Notes: generated by a model from the letters alone, not told the origin. Shown: positions 34,650-48,119, numbered from the stretch's first letter. The stretch is DNA of 64,000 nucleotides from Sipunculus nudus (GCA_026874595.1 CM049312.1:64760929-64824928); one strand, 5' to 3'. Made by a program: numbers and translations.

Positions 34650-36955
34650 TGTTTTACTTTAGACTGTATAAGAAATAATGATAAAGGTAAAATGTAAAAT
34701 ATGCTATATATGAGTAAAATATATCTACTCTTATATTCATCATTCGTATACGCTCACCTGGCGCTCATTCAGTGCAAAGGATTGTGAAAAGCGCTAGACA
34801 TGTCATAAATCGAAGAATAATACAATGATTAGATATACATATAATAGTACGATAATGGCCTTTAAACCCTTAGAAAACGTATTCCGTTTTACATTATCCC
34901 AACATTTGACACAAAGCCCCTTCCCTTAGACCTTCCAAAATCCAATGTGACTCCAGATTTTGACACAGATCCCCTTCCCCTAAACCCTCTAAAATCCCAT
35001 GTGACTCCAAAATTTAGTCTGCGTGTCCTTATACGCATCCTCTTGAGTACAATCATTCACAGACATATCAGTAACGGTAATTTTAGATAAGCTTAATACA
35101 TCGATCTCTATACTAATTTTTTCATTGATCCTCTCTGTAGATTTCAATACATTTTTGCTTTAGTTCGTTTTATGTATAATTTGAAAAACTTTTAGATGCA
35201 TTCATGTTTTTATTTTTAACATGTGTTATCCATGTTCTAGCCCAGGACTATAGAAAACAGCTTACATTGAATATACCTTCCTGGTAGAATATTCGTTATA
35301 AATGATTTGTATCTTAATTTAGAATAAAGGGCACTTGAAAGAATATAGGACTCTCGACAAATTATTGTTATATTTTCGTTACTTTTTTCTTTTACCAGAA
35401 CAAAAAAAAGTAATTTCGAGGACTATGGCTGTAACGTTTCACCGCTGTACCTTGTTAATGACGAAAACGAAAGTGCATCCAGACATGGTAATTTGCTGTG
35501 GCATTTGAGCTTCTGCAGTAGATGCCGCTTGTGGTGCTTTTTTTGTAACTCTCTTTCCCCTCCACTTCCTCTAGCCTTCGGACTTGCTGTTGGATAATTG
35601 CTTTGGGCTGGAATAATCTTTACTCTTTGATAGGATGACATTTTGAGCGCTCAAAACACAGTTTAGTTACAATTCTTAGTCGAGTTTAGGCAGCATAGCC
35701 GGTATATGCCTTCCCCCTATCATCTACATGAACTCTCGATCACCCACTGATAGTCACTCAGAAGTGAACTTATGCACTGCAAAATAAAGCCAAATATGGT
35801 ATTAGTATCATCAGCTGACTCTGTCTCGCTACATTGACGATATATGACCATCCAACAGGTGGTCAAGCATCTAACTAGCGAACTCCGTCTTTTAATGATA
35901 ATTAGTTGCCCTGGCATGTGCGTACAGAAACATTTTTATCAGCGTTTGATTGTTACCCACAGCACGGTCAAACCAATTTACGGAGCTGTTACATTTTTTC
36001 CTTAAGCGTGGAGGGAAACTTATTCAACCCCAGACACAGTATAAAGTAATAACCTAGAGTCTAAGAGCCAACACTATTGTATTATATTTTATATAATATC
36101 CTGAGTAACCTATCGTGAGATTGTGTATCTTAACAAGCATTGCATGCATGCATTAGGAGTTAGCTAGATTCAAAAGAACTATATTTGTTAACAATTGTTA
36201 AACTAGAATGATCCCTTTGATATAAGGACAATAGGGATGTAAGTATGTAGTACAGGGTAAGGTTCAAGCGGGGGGGGGGGGGGATATTTTGGTTATCAAT
36301 ATGTGGGTGTATCTTCGAATGCTGAACGTGTATATCACCTTTGCCTCCATGTATACTCTACAGTCTTTCTATGCCCTAACGCCAACATTCCATGTAACTG
36401 GTTAGTAATAGATTTTTCTTAACCAATGAATTAATTCATAAAGTAGGTAGCAGCGATGTCAAACAGATTGGGCGTTTCGTGCAGCTTTTACATAAACCAG
36501 TGGCGTACACAGCAACACCTTTCTTAATGAATGGAAACTTGTGTCAGTTCAGGCTGACACATTGGGATCACATTTGTGATAACATGTCCACCTTTCGCAT
36601 AAAACCGAGATAAGATTTCGGGGGATCAAGATAGCAAAGACTTGTGAAGAGACAATGGTCACACTGTCTTAAAACAAAATGACTTTGTGCTATCGAAAGA
36701 TAATTGAACAAGTAAAAACCTGGTGCAAGAATCATGTTTTTTTAATGTAAATCCTTCAAAAACAACGGAATTAATTATTGATTTCAGAAAAAAATACTTT
36801 TTAATATATTTTCAATAACGACACTCTAATTAAGATGTACTTCGTATACTATAAGACGTTTCAATATCCGGTATCTTTTGATGGAACGTAGAAACTGCAC
36901 AACAGAATAATTACTTAAGGTTGTTTCATATAACAACCTTATATGCAGCGTTTAT
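34650..36955. other. No gene recognised; poly-G at 36271
   Basis: No coding sequence. A short local duplicate at 34915-35005 (CCCCTTCCC(T/C)TA(G/A)ACC repeated) and a 14-15 base G run at about 36271-36284. Confidence 0.5.
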
Positions 36956-36959
36956 AGTT

Positions 36960-37330
36960 TCTTATGAAACTGGAAACGTTTAATATGGATCGTGACCTTC
37001 TTGGTTTAATCTATTCTTCGATGGTCCAGAGTGTAGTTTTTATGTTTTGATATAACGGTTGGAGAATCTGATCATTATGAACAAAATGAAATTGATCAAA
37101 TAAGAAATATAACAGTAACGGGTACTGGTTTTAATTTAGATGTTACAAATATTGTATTTGATATTATAGATATTGATATGATGAAAAGAATGGTTGAAGT
37201 TAAAGGTTTTATTGTCTGGTAAAGATCAGGCCGAAGGCTGAAGTATCTTAAATGCGGAACAAACATGCTAATCTAAAATTCATTTGTATCGAAAGCAATC
37301 AGATTGAAATATGAATAGATCTATCACAAT
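36960..37330 (+). repeat. Third copy of parts of segment c
   Basis: CTTCGATGGTCCAGAGTG and TATGTTTTGATATAA match 27185-27225. TATTGTCTGG, AAGATCAGGCCGAAG and CAAATTCATTT-like strings match 28990-29070, with the intervening 1.8 kb missing. It leads straight into the LINE tail. Confidence 0.6.
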
Positions 37331-38180
37331 AGATGTTTTATCTGACGCTGGTTCAAGAGCACTTGGGAATATAATTTCAAAATTTAAATATTTAAAAAAT
37401 GTTTCTTATCATTCTTATACTAAACTTTATCACAGTGCCGTAGTACCAGTGCTTGATTATGCTTGTGAGGTATGGGGTCACTGTAAATCCCCGACCGTTG
37501 ATAAAGTTCAGAACAAGGCTATAAGGTATTTTCTAGGAGTTCATAAATTATGTCCCATCCTAGGTTTAACTGGGGATATGGGGTGGATCCCCAGTTTAGA
37601 AAGGCGCCAGATGAAAATACTTAAATTTTGGAATAAGCTCATATTAATGGACGAAGGAAGGCTTGTAAAACAAATTTTCAACTGGGACCGGGAGTTAAGA
37701 TATAACAACTGGTCAGCTTAAGTAGAAGAAATTCTAGATATTGCGAATGTGTCGCATATTGTTGCTCAGGGGTTAGTATGTCCTATTGAAAATGTTGGCA
37801 AAAAATTACGAGAATTCTACGAATCTAAGTGGCTAGAAGAAATGAAATTAAAGCCAAAACTAAGAACATACGCATTAATAAAACCTTCATTCTCTACTGA
37901 ACCTTATGTCACTCGTTATTTAACGCGAGAAAAGAGATCCTTAATGGCACAGCTTAGATGTGGAATCTGACCGTTAGAAATTGAAGTTGGGAGGTTTAAA
38001 AATATTCAAGACGCAATCACAGGTAAATTTAGAAAATTAAAACCCGAGGAAAGAATATGCACCATGTGTGAGGACAATTCAATTGAAGATGAAATCCATT
38101 TCATATGCTCATGTCCAAAATATGAGGAAATAAGAGAGGAACTTTACAAATCTATTCATAACAGTGAAACCGAGTTGTAA
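37311..38180 (+). mobile_element. LINE reverse-transcriptase C-terminal remnant
   Basis: Reading through two in-frame stops (TAA 37719, TGA 37968) gives the region after the reverse transcriptase of a non-LTR retrotransposon: LGNIISKFKYLKNV, YHSAVVPVLDYACEVWG, NKAIRYFLGVHK, GDMGW, ILKFWNKL, then the Cys/His motif CTMCEDNSIEDEIHFICSCP and KYEEIREELY before TAA at 38178. The catalytic part (YADD box) is absent, so it is 5' truncated and dead. The family is of the general kind very common in mollusc genomes; the clade cannot be fixed without a search. Confidence 0.85.
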
Positions 38181-38199
38181 GGATTATCTCCTAAAAGTC

Positions 38200-38585
38200 A
38201 ATCTATATAGGTAAGCGCCTCCATTTTTTAATGCTTACTTAACTACGTATATGTACATCTGCAGAAATCCTTTCCGGTTTCGGACTACGTGAGAGGGCAG
38301 TATCAGACGCTGCCTATCATTTTATATCCTGGCCTCAACCAGGCCCGGTGACTACTGCACCTGCGGGCCCTGGGTGCGTTATCGTCCCTTTTGCTAGGTC
38401 ATACCACTGAGGAATCCCCGAAACGCTTACTCGTTTGTGAGTAAACACGGCCGTTGGGCAGAGCGCTCACCATGGGTGAGAGCCCACCGTGAAAAATCTC
38501 ATCGACTCGGTTGAGATTCGAACTCACAATCTCCCGGTTTTGAGTCCTATGCTCTAACCCTGATCCACAGAAGCCGGTGCATGTT
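38200..38585 (-). mobile_element. tRNA-derived SINE
   Basis: On the minus strand from 38580 the sequence starts like a tRNA gene: TGGATCAGGGTTAGAGCATAG (A-box region) and GAGTTCGAATCTC (B box), with D-arm and T-arm-like pairing. A non-tRNA body follows (TCTCACCCATGGTGAGCGC and onward). It is adjacent to and downstream of the LINE tail. No intact tRNA acceptor stem with CCA-side pairing is visible, so a SINE is preferred to a tRNA gene. Confidence 0.6.
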
Positions 38586-38589
38586 AGGA

Positions 38590-39375
38590 ACCTGGCAATG
38601 GCCTAGTGACCCGATACACTTGATCACAAATGCTGTGCCTGTTAACTGGCCAGATTGTAGAGTATTAACTTTTGCATATATTCTATATATTTTTGTGTTA
38701 TATTCGAGTGTATTATTTCGTTGCAGTTCATCATGTCAGGATAGTCATTATTCAGACACATTGTATAAAGGTATAGCATCATTCAGATATATTTAAACGA
38801 AGACACTAATGTCACATTTAGAAGGTATTGTATTTTTAGATAGATTCCATGCGGTTTACATAGCTTTAGTATGTGTCTACCACAATATGTTTGCTCAGCT
38901 TGAGGTGAAACCACACTCTTATTAAGATGTACTTCATATACTATAAGTCATGTCAACATCCCCTTTGATTATATGTATGGTCCATCTGAATCCATGAATT
39001 CAATGCGAAAGTTACCAAGCGCGTTAACATGTCGATTGCCTATGGGACTGCTGTTGGCGTTCTCATAGCAGCGATGTCATTCAATTAAAGCAGGACTTCC
39101 TTATATGCAAATGAGAGGAATCGTCAGGTCGTCAAAGAGCCTTGTGACTCCCTAATATGCAAATATCAGGGATTTATCGTACGGGCATTACAGGGCTTTA
39201 GTGATAAGAGCTTGCATTGAGTTACGTCTATCGGTATATGGAATCACGTTTTATTTTACGCAATTACGCATAGTAGCAAAGGTAAATACTAAAGCCCAGA
39301 CAGAACTAATATTTTGCCAGCAATAGCAAACAATATATTTACGTTCAGATTAACAAATATTAAGAATTGCATACT
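38590..39375. other. No gene recognised
   Basis: Two TATGCAAAT octamers (about 39100 and 39160) are the only notable strings. Confidence 0.5.
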
Positions 39376-39665
39376 CTATGCAAACAATATTCCCTAATTT
39401 GTCAAAATTTCAGAACGATTTGTGCATTTGAATGTGTTTATGAAGCCCGCTCTATTTGCAAATATAGATATTCTATTGGCATCACTGCAATGTGAAAACG
39501 GTACGATTTGTTGGTTGTCCCTACCTGATATTGAATAATGCAAGACATTAGGTCTCTGACAGCAAAGGCTACTGGTGAACCAAAAGAAAAGATAATTAAC
39601 CGTACTGTTATATAACATAAATCTTTCTGACAAATTTACTTTCCAAGATCGGACAGTAAGGTGTT
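39376..39665 (+). repeat. Duplicated segment g, copy 1
   Basis: Matches about 62990-63250: AATGTGTT(T)ATGAAGC, TTGTTGGTTGTCC, CTGATATT(G/A)AATAATGCAA, ATTAGGTC, GCAAAGGC. The string CAAGATCGGACAGTA at 39643 matches 62443. It marks the far 3' side of both large duplicates. Confidence 0.7.
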
Positions 39666-39750
39666 GCTATGTATCATTTTTTATAACTATTTTTCACATA
39701 CACATCCAGGGAGGAAAGCTTTTGTAACATAACACTGACGTCACAGAGGT

Positions 39751-39790
<40 letters not shown>
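39751..39790. repeat. (TA)n microsatellite
   Basis: Pure TA run. Confidence 0.95.
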
Positions 39791-39793
<3 letters not shown>

Positions 39794-42700
39794 CAAAATT
39801 CCTCGTTATCAACGCATTCAGTATGTTCACCCCGGGCACAGTTTCATTGAAACATACCACTTCTAGATATGATTAGAGGTACAGTTGTTAACATATATAC
39901 CGCAAAAAGTAAGACACTCACGCCGCAATATACACATAGTAAACCATCGACTTTCATCCATTATTTATTGACCCATGCCGCTAGTCAGAAATCACATACC
40001 GATACACTGTGCGAATAAAAAACATACAACCGACAAAACATTACTTGGGCACGGACTGTCGCCCGCTCGCTCGGCTAACAAACCTGATCCATCACGCATT
40101 TCTGGCAGGTGTTACCTGCACACTGTATGATTCACTGTTTCCACAGTGTATCTGTACTCTTACTGATAAGCATCGGACCACTGTATCTTCATTTTTCAGC
40201 AATTTATGGCAAAAGGAACCCTTGGTATCAAATAACCCCTTTCTTTTATCACAGGGGATACCGATTAAAAGACGGGACCTATTTGAGCCTTTTTACTAAC
40301 ACTGCATCTTAACACTCTTGATTTCTCGTCTGTACGTTATATTACAGATATATAAAACACACGCAATATATTATAGGGATATACATGTCTGACACCTTTA
40401 TATAATATGGCAATGCACTACATAGTGGGGGTTCGGCCGTTCCTCCCCTCCCCCTATTAAGATAATTTTATAGTCCAGCAGATAAGTGCAACTATGGCCT
40501 TAAAAATACTTCAGTTGGTCGTGAAAGCACCAAATTGTGCATGTTTGTTTGTTTAAGACCTCTTAACACAAAAAGAATTAGCAAGACAGAAAGAAATTCA
40601 ATATGGCCGCCATTTATATGAAGATGACCGACAATTACCCCCTTCTTATAAGTGTTATGATGTAACATTTGTACAGGTGGTCAGGTTTTTATTATTTATA
40701 TATCAATTAGTAGGTTATAAGGTATGGAGATTTCATGCACAAAGGTCTACGGAGCATGTCATAGAAAGTATGGTATATTTCAAAGCTAGTTCTTGCAAAT
40801 AGAGGAGAAACGGAGGGTCTCAATGGACGTCATTTTCCTTCCCTTTGTGCTTTGTGGGTAAAAAATCATACTTTCTCTGCTTATCCATATATAAGAATAT
40901 ATATGTAAACAAGTCTGTCAATCAGTTTCTATTCCTTGTTCGCGTTGCGGCTATGATACCGTTTACCACAGCGATTTTTTAAATATTTTCTTAAGAGATT
41001 ATACAATTTGTTACGAGGTCAAATCTTATATTTAATGATAGGGTTTAAGTGTTTTAAATTCTAATATAAAATGCGAAAAGCGGGCATTATAACATACTTG
41101 CAATAATTGCATGACCCTGTGACAGCTGTTGCCTTAATCTGACATTCCTGAAATGTACTGGAGAAGACATCATTTTAAGTAGTAAAAAAAAAGATTATCA
41201 ACTATTCTACAATTAAGTCTGCGTGCAGTCTTCTCCTATGTTTTCCTGGACTGTGGATATCTACTTGTTTACTCTGCGGTAGCGTTTGCTGTGTCACAGT
41301 GGTGTAGAGGTTCATACGTTGACCAATGTCATATTTTCAAGGGATACATTTATAAGATTTTTTGATTCCTTAAGAGATACTTAGTGTAAGCCAAGTTTTT
41401 GCATTAGGCCCTTTGACCCAATAACAAGAATGTGACGTCAGGAACATAAATATAACAATTATGAGACTAAAAAAATTAGACTTAATTACTCGGTCTTTTG
41501 TGTAAAACGAACCTTGCATGCAAAGACTGCACACATTTTGAATGGTTATTGGTAAGAGGAACACTATTGTTGTATGTTGCTTTATAATTTATAATGGCCC
41601 AAATACATTTGATGTAAAATTTGGATGGCACATCAGACGACATGTTGTAATAACAATATGAAATTCAGTAGCTACTACATGTACTTGTATGATAAGAATT
41701 TTAAAATAAGTCTATAGTAAAATCATTATAGTGATTCTATACTTTATCAATTAAATTCTTTTGAATGATTAGCGGTATACCCATTATTTCGTCATCTTGG
41801 TATTATAATGTTTGCCAAATGGCAGTAACATGAGCGGCTTCGAGAAACTTGGAGAAACAAGTGCGAGGTTTCCCAAAGGATGCGGGGATGTCGTACAGGT
41901 GAGAATCCACCTGCGGAGGCAAGGGGACTTGTATCGGCAGAGTTGGGAGGGCAGTTACGCTTTTTTCGACCACTTCAAAATTCTCAAATGATAGCATGAT
42001 GCATTTATTAAATAAACCTATATAAACTAAAACTACAAATGATATTTTAAACGAACAACGAAGCGAATTGTAGAAGTTTTAATGGAAATGTGTTTAAAAA
42101 TTAAACATTTTTACTTTAACTGAAACAGACCAAGTAAAAACAGGCATGTTCGAGGTTTTTATTCAATCAGATTGAGATCCAGCATGTCTTAAAACTTAGA
42201 AAAACGATACAAACAAATCTTTTAAAATTTGACAACAAAGTCATGTTTTGTTCCCAAAAGCCTGATCTAAAAGCTTCGAATGGCGGCCTTCTTGAAAAAT
42301 GGCCGTTGATGAAAGAATATAATCGGTTTGTGCAGCAGACCCAGAGCATCTAGTTTACATTCTCAAAATCTTTACCTGGATCATTTCTGTAATAAAGTTA
42401 TACCATGCAGTTAAGTGAAATAACTTTCTTTGAGTATAATATGCATTGTTCTTTTTAGATGTATGTGACATTGTATTGATCATACATTTGAATCCAATGC
42501 CTGGAGAATTAAGTTTACAAAGATCATGGATATAAAATCTATAACAAGTGGAAAACATTCCTGTAGTACTCCATGCGTGAACGGTAAGGCCTTACCCTAT
42601 CACGAACATATGATATAATACGCGTGACAAGCAATAACTGGAGAATATTCACGGTCGAAGGGTTAGGGTTACTGATGCCATTGACATGACATGTTCGATG

Positions 42701-43955
42701 TTTCGAATAAATGAAACAATCCATGCAGGGGAGTGTCACCTATATGTCGAACTTCTCTTTTGTCAACTAAGAAACGCCAGTTGGAGTAAAACGTGTCCGA
42801 AGGATTACGATTCCCAGTATCACGTACCTATCATATGACACCTGTCTTAACCACTTATTGGGAAACAGCATATAGCGGAATCTTCTATAGTAATAGGCTT
42901 ACCCATATCACTGATACCAAATATAGTACCAGTGGGAAACGTATACTATATATATAAGATGCCCCATCATTTAAGATGAACAAGATGGGGTGATGTATCT
43001 GTTCAAACGGATAAGTTTTTACACCCCTAGACACATGATCAGAGACCTAATATGTGCATGGCATCGGAACCGAATTATGTGAACACAAACTAATCGTTGT
43101 TCAACATGCGAAAATCTCGGGGATATCTCGACTAGGATACAAGTATTTATATAATGACTGCTACAGAAATGACAGGGGAAATGTGAGCTTTGTTCTTATT
43201 TCATAATGAATGCAAATACTGCTGTTTTATATGTTATAGGTTCTAATGCAGTCGCAAAAGTGAAACCTTCGTGGCATTTTAAAACAGAAGAAATCGCGAA
43301 ATTTCAGCCTCGCCAGTATAAAGCCAACTACAATATATATATAGAAAACGAGCAAAATATCACCCCCCCCCCCTTAGACATCAATTTGTAGCATGTTTTC
43401 CTGTTACCTTTGGTGGTCATTATCATTACCTCCATGTTTGTTTGATCAATTTTATTGATGGTAGATGTGAGCACCAGGGCTGTTACCATGGCAAAGCATT
43501 AGCGACAATTCATGAATTTCAGAAACCGATATATATCTAAATAAACACCACAAAAATATAATAAAATGTTTTTCCAAGTTTGGGGAGATGATTTAACAAA
43601 TATGATGAGTGTTGGCTCAGTTTTTTTAATGTTAAAAGAAAATAAAGATGTTTAGTAGGATACTTGCTCAATTTAGATATGCACAAATATCTTGACATTT
43701 ATTTTGTGGCGTTTGTAGCAAGATATTAATACACCCGTATTTATACCTTAAAGACCTGGTAAATTGTGATGTGTACATGTGAGAAACAAAATGAGACGCG
43801 AGGGCATCAGAGTTTCAAAGATCTTTGACTGGTAACATATATTATATTTTTTGTTATATCAAAAAGGACAGACTGATGTAAGGAAGATATGTAAGATGAA
43901 TTAACTATATATTTTAAGGCACACTGTTATTAATGGTCCTTGGACGAATTCGGAG
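39791..43955. other. No gene recognised
   Basis: The minus-strand frame at 41803-41997 (64 codons, ending in AIWQTL) and the plus-strand frame at 43206-43391 have protein-like composition but no recognisable motif. C-runs occur at 43364. Confidence 0.45.
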
Positions 43956-43959
43956 TGCA

Positions 43960-44830
43960 AGAAGTGAAACGTAACTAGGGTTAACTTATAAATCCATGGG
44001 GAACAAGTCCAAGGGTCCGGATAAAAAGAATTCGGGGCTGTCACCATGCCTAGGGTGTGACACAGTGACTTATGATCTGCAAGATATATGAACAAAATAT
44101 GATTTGAGCACCATACATGTCAGCGTTGCAAAATTTGTTACAGTTGGATATTGAAATTTCTCATTTGATAGGATCCAGGGAGCTTCCTGTAAAAAATCAT
44201 TAACAAACCTGAGATGATGTTACTGTGACCATATTTTGTGAGCTATGTGAAAGAGCACGATTTCTCCACCCTATTATTCAGACGAGCACAAACCGTTTTA
44301 CTTTACCAGTTCATGAAAGGCATGCCCACACTTTCGTATTATAGCAAGCAGAGACATGACGTCGGATGGTTTAATATTATACAAAGGCAATATATTAATC
44401 TTCTGAAAAAAGTCTCAAGTGCAAAACGTGATTCAACCTTAATTTTGGAGCATTATATTGGCGAGGCACACTTTGTTCAGGGTTCCATTCGATAACATAC
44501 TCTATATAGCTATATTTCTTACAAACCTTCATGAATAAAGCTTTGCAAATGTGCCCTTATGAATGGATACTGACAATCTGAAACATTTGTTTTTATTTTA
44601 TAAAGCAGTAATATGTAGGCCATCATTTGCTGTTTAAAAAATATCAATCTTTAATTTTGCCACAAGTTTAAACATTACAATTTTTGAAGGATATGTGATA
44701 AATATACAAAAAACCTTGAGTTACGTGTGTTTATTTAAGATGATATAATTCTGAAATGCTCACTTACTGCCTTAAGGGAAATCAATCGCATTTTGTGGAA
44801 ACATTAAAATTTGCTTTAATAGGCCTCAAG
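43960..44830 (+). repeat. Dispersed repeat r, copy 2
   Basis: Counterpart of 20596-21450; see the strings listed there. The open frame 44238-44495 is not conserved in the other copy. Confidence 0.7.
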
Positions 44831-44934
44831 TAATATCAAACACTTTATTTATATATTATTTTAACAAAAAATATTCTGAAATTGATGTCTGTTTATTTGA
44901 TTTACCATCCCTGCTACATAATATGTTCATTTTT

Positions 44935-45200
44935 CCCAGGTAAAGAAATTCCGGATGTACAGGGTTTTTAAGGTTTTTCAGTTTTCAAAGACAGAGTAGT
45001 CTTAGATACTGATGGTTTCCAAGGTTTTCCACTTAGGTATGAAATAACTTTTTAATTTGGCATTTATTAGCAGTGTAAATGATGTCTGTGTAATATATTT
45101 ACCAACGCTGCTACATTTTATGTTCACTTTTCCCAGCTAGAGAGGTTCCAGATACAGAGGTTTTCAAGGTTTTGCACTTGGGTATAAAAAGCTTTTAATA
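44935..45200 (+). repeat. Internal short repeats next to r copy 2
   Basis: Repeated GATACAGAGGTTTTCAAGGT / GATACTGATGGTTTCCAAGG units with GTATAAAA and GCAGTGTAAATGATGTCTGT. These match 22430-22670 and extend the r complex. Confidence 0.6.
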
Positions 45201-45202
45201 AG

Positions 45203-45375
45203 CGCACTCTAAGAAATTACTGTAAAATTTTACGGTTAATAACTGGCAGCAAATGCTGCCAACATTTAACCGTAAAAAATTACAGTGTACACCGTAAAAT
45301 TTTACAGTCGCCGTAAAATTTTACGGTGAAAAATTAAACGGTGACTGTAAATTTTACGGTGAATCTATGGTTTAT
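45203..45375. mobile_element. Palindromic TTTTACGGT element
   Basis: ACTGTAAAATTTTACGGTTAA and TTAACCGTAAAAAATTACAG are inverted, separated by TGGCAGCAAATGCTGCCA, itself a palindrome. Further GTAAAATTTTACGG copies follow. This resembles known animal MITE ends built on ACTGTAAAA/TTTTACAGT. A second patch with TTTACAGTGAA and TTTTACGGTCGC at 48665-48740 could be the other end of a larger element. Confidence 0.5.
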
Positions 45376-45593
45376 ACTGTATTCTTGCATACTCCACACA
45401 TCATACATTGAAAATTAAGACATATATAAAATTTACCTTTTATTGAAAATACAGGACTGTACAATATAGGTACAAATAAATCACAAATTATGAAAACATG
45501 ATGACAGCATATCTCCAACCAGGCTAGTATCATTAGGCTATATAGATGATATATTTATTTTGAAAGTGCTGTTCAGTGTTACATATATATGTA

Positions 45594-45596
<3 letters not shown>

Positions 45597-45636
<40 letters not shown>
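45597..45636. repeat. (TA)n microsatellite
   Basis: Pure TA run. Confidence 0.95.
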
Positions 45637-45639
<3 letters not shown>

Positions 45640-45772
45640 ATTGTATGTAACTGGTGAAAATGTAAACAAAGGCCAAATGTGGATTCAAACCCATAGCCTA
45701 TGACACATGTCATTATCGCTCCCCTTAAAAGCAATCTTCACCAGCAAGGCTTGTAGGAATGCTTTTGTGTAT

Positions 45773-45774
<2 letters not shown>

Positions 45775-45826
<52 letters not shown>
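45775..45826. repeat. (TA)n microsatellite
   Basis: TA run directly abutting the MITE that starts at 45825. Confidence 0.95.
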
Positions 45827-45829
<3 letters not shown>

Positions 45830-46001
45830 AAACCTCAAAATTATGTCCATCAATAGGATCGCAAAAAGTGGTCGCATTTTCAAGGTGGTCGTCTAAGCCA
45901 GGTCTTATATAAAGAGCAAAAACGAATGGGGATCGATAACAAGTGGTCGTTATTTTTATGGTGTTGCTTAACTGAGGTGGTTGTTAGACTAGGTTTTACT
46001 A
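45825..46001. mobile_element. pogo-like MITE
   Basis: TAGTAAAACCT at the left and AGGTTTTACTA at the right are perfect inverted ends including a TA that would be the target-site duplication. Inside are AGTGGTCG, GGTGGTCGT, GTGGTCGT and GAGGTGGTTGT strings. Length is 177 bases with no coding capacity. Insertion into the adjacent TA run fits TA-targeting Tc1/mariner/pogo elements. Confidence 0.7.
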
Positions 46002-47520
46002 GTATGTGACAAGTGTGTGTGAAGAAATAAATACAGAAAAAACAGCTAGCTGCAAAGCCCCACAGTTATAGGGTACCAGGTGATTAATGCTGCCAGTGTG
46101 AAAATTTGTGGAGGAAAATACAGAAAGAGGACTATCTTCATACAAATGTTGCATATATGCTGATATGGAGACAAATGTCTGCATATCAACCATGGGCATT
46201 ACACCTTGTGCTATGGCTGTCAGACATATCAACTGTCAATCTCTTCTGTCAAATGAAATATATAAAGCAATAATAGAGGGCTGATTTAGTGACAGTTATG
46301 ATGAATTAGCCCAGAAAAGTAGCAATTTCAAGTGCATGTGTAATGTATACAATAGGCAACAAAGTCACACAAAGTCCTGAAACTGATTCCCATTTTTTTC
46401 ATACAATATGTACTCATAAAAACTGTTTATAAGTCTGCTTTACTTATGTATTAGAATACTCATTGTAATACAAGATAAAGGCATGTGAACAAAGTGTTTT
46501 ACAAATATATGTATATCAAAACTGATGCACCCATTGGAGGAGAACCCTTTAATTAGTTGCTTTTTTACTAAGATGAGAGTATTTTCAAATGCTTGACCAT
46601 GTCTACACATAGTCAAAACAAATATCACATATGGTTTGTTACACTGGTACGACACAAAATCTGCATTGAAAAAAGGCTGATAAAAGTCTGAAATGCACAT
46701 CTCACTGCCTAAGTGAGATAATGGAGCGCATGATAAAGTAAACACATTATACACAGTAAAAACATGTCTACTGGTCCCGCTTTGAAAGTGTAACGTTACA
46801 TAGTCAGGAATAGATCTGATCCCGAAGACAGCAATCGGCCTAAACCAATGTCCACTGGGTGATAATCGGGGTGATGACTGACACGAAACTTTAAATGGGC
46901 ACATAATAATACAATCGGCCATTCGTAATAAGGAACAGGTTTGCTCTGAGTCATCGTTGAACTCGTATTTACCTGACGAAAAGTCAGACACAGGTGGCCG
47001 CTCCCGTTTAAATTATCTGGAGACTGGCTCGTGTAATGGAAACCCCTGCTTGTCTCCATTGCAACATGTACAAAACGACGTTTCCTCAGGTCAAATTCGG
47101 CCTTTAAACGAAGCGGTCCCTCGTCGACTTCGGGTCAATTTCGGCGTTTCTACCAAACGGCCTGAAAGAGAGCATACCAGCATGGATATTTGGGGGGGGG
47201 GTGTTACATAAGTCTTTGTTAAGTATAAGCGTTTCTTTTAAGAGAACATATCATATAAATGCTTGATAGCCTAATTTGTGATATAGGCTCTGTGTAAGGC
47301 CTCATACATCTATGTCTCGTTCATGGAACAGAATAAACTAAGTATGTTTGTTTTGTTCTTTCGTTTTAAAAACGGTTCACCCCACTACCGGTGCTAATAG
47401 ACATGTTTTTCAACGTTATTATCAGGAAGTTCTGTATATATTATATATGTGTATACGTGAGAAGTGTATATATAAAAAGATAATAAGAATAATTATATAT
47501 AGGCCTAATAATAGGGGGCC
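46002..47520. other. No gene recognised
   Basis: Holds a 183-codon minus-strand open frame (46440-46991) and an overlapping frame at 46796-47059. The composition (many Cys, Phe, Ser) and lack of motifs do not support a real protein. GC content rises near 46980-47180, which could be a small exon or CpG-rich patch, but no motif helps. A short G run lies at about 47190. Confidence 0.4.
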
Positions 47521-47521
47521 T

Positions 47522-47522
<1 letters not shown>

Positions 47523-47553
<31 letters not shown>
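47523..47553. repeat. (TAA)n microsatellite
   Basis: Trinucleotide repeat of about 10 units. Confidence 0.95.
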
Positions 47554-47555
<2 letters not shown>

Positions 47556-47559
47556 TATA

Positions 47560-48050
47560 TATATTTGGATATAAAAATATAACTGAGATTAAACACATTA
47601 AGTTTGAATTTAAATTAAATGTATCACAATCAAATGCATTTTCAGTCAGCATCTCTAGCCAAATTCACTCCATCCTTGATTCCGTTGCCAGCTGGAGCCG
47701 ACGTCCACCTTCATTTTCTTTACTGGAATCTTCCGATCCTCAGGCATGGAGAATCTGTGGGAGACAATTTCAAATCAAATAAATGTATATCTATATATGA
47801 ATCATGAATGCAGTTAATTAGTTCGTTCAGTTGCATACACAATAATCTTTTTTTTTCACTGAAACTACAAAAATGTTTTTAGGACCTACGGATGTTTTAT
47901 GCAGGTATATTTATGTCTATGTGTCTTATAGAATACACTGCTAGAGAAATCCCCAGTCATCTCAAACGGTGTATGTTTAAAGACGAATTGACCAGGCATG
48001 ACGCTACCTTTAACTCCCAAGGTAGAAGGTTGCATGTATATGAATATGTA
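47560..48050. other. No gene recognised
   Basis: No supportable feature. Confidence 0.5.

Positions 48051-48054
<4 letters not shown>

Positions 48055-48119
<65 letters not shown>
48055..48119. repeat. (CT)n(AT)n compound microsatellite
   Basis: About 19 CT units followed by a TA run. Confidence 0.95.

Noticed and set aside
38430-38585. Functional tRNA gene on the minus strand
   Set aside because: A and B boxes are present but the acceptor stem does not pair well and a long unrelated body follows, as in a SINE.
46440-46991. 183-codon minus-strand frame as a gene
   Set aside because: No recognisable domain, no splice or start context, and composition like random AT-rich sequence; overlapping frames on the same strand also stay open.
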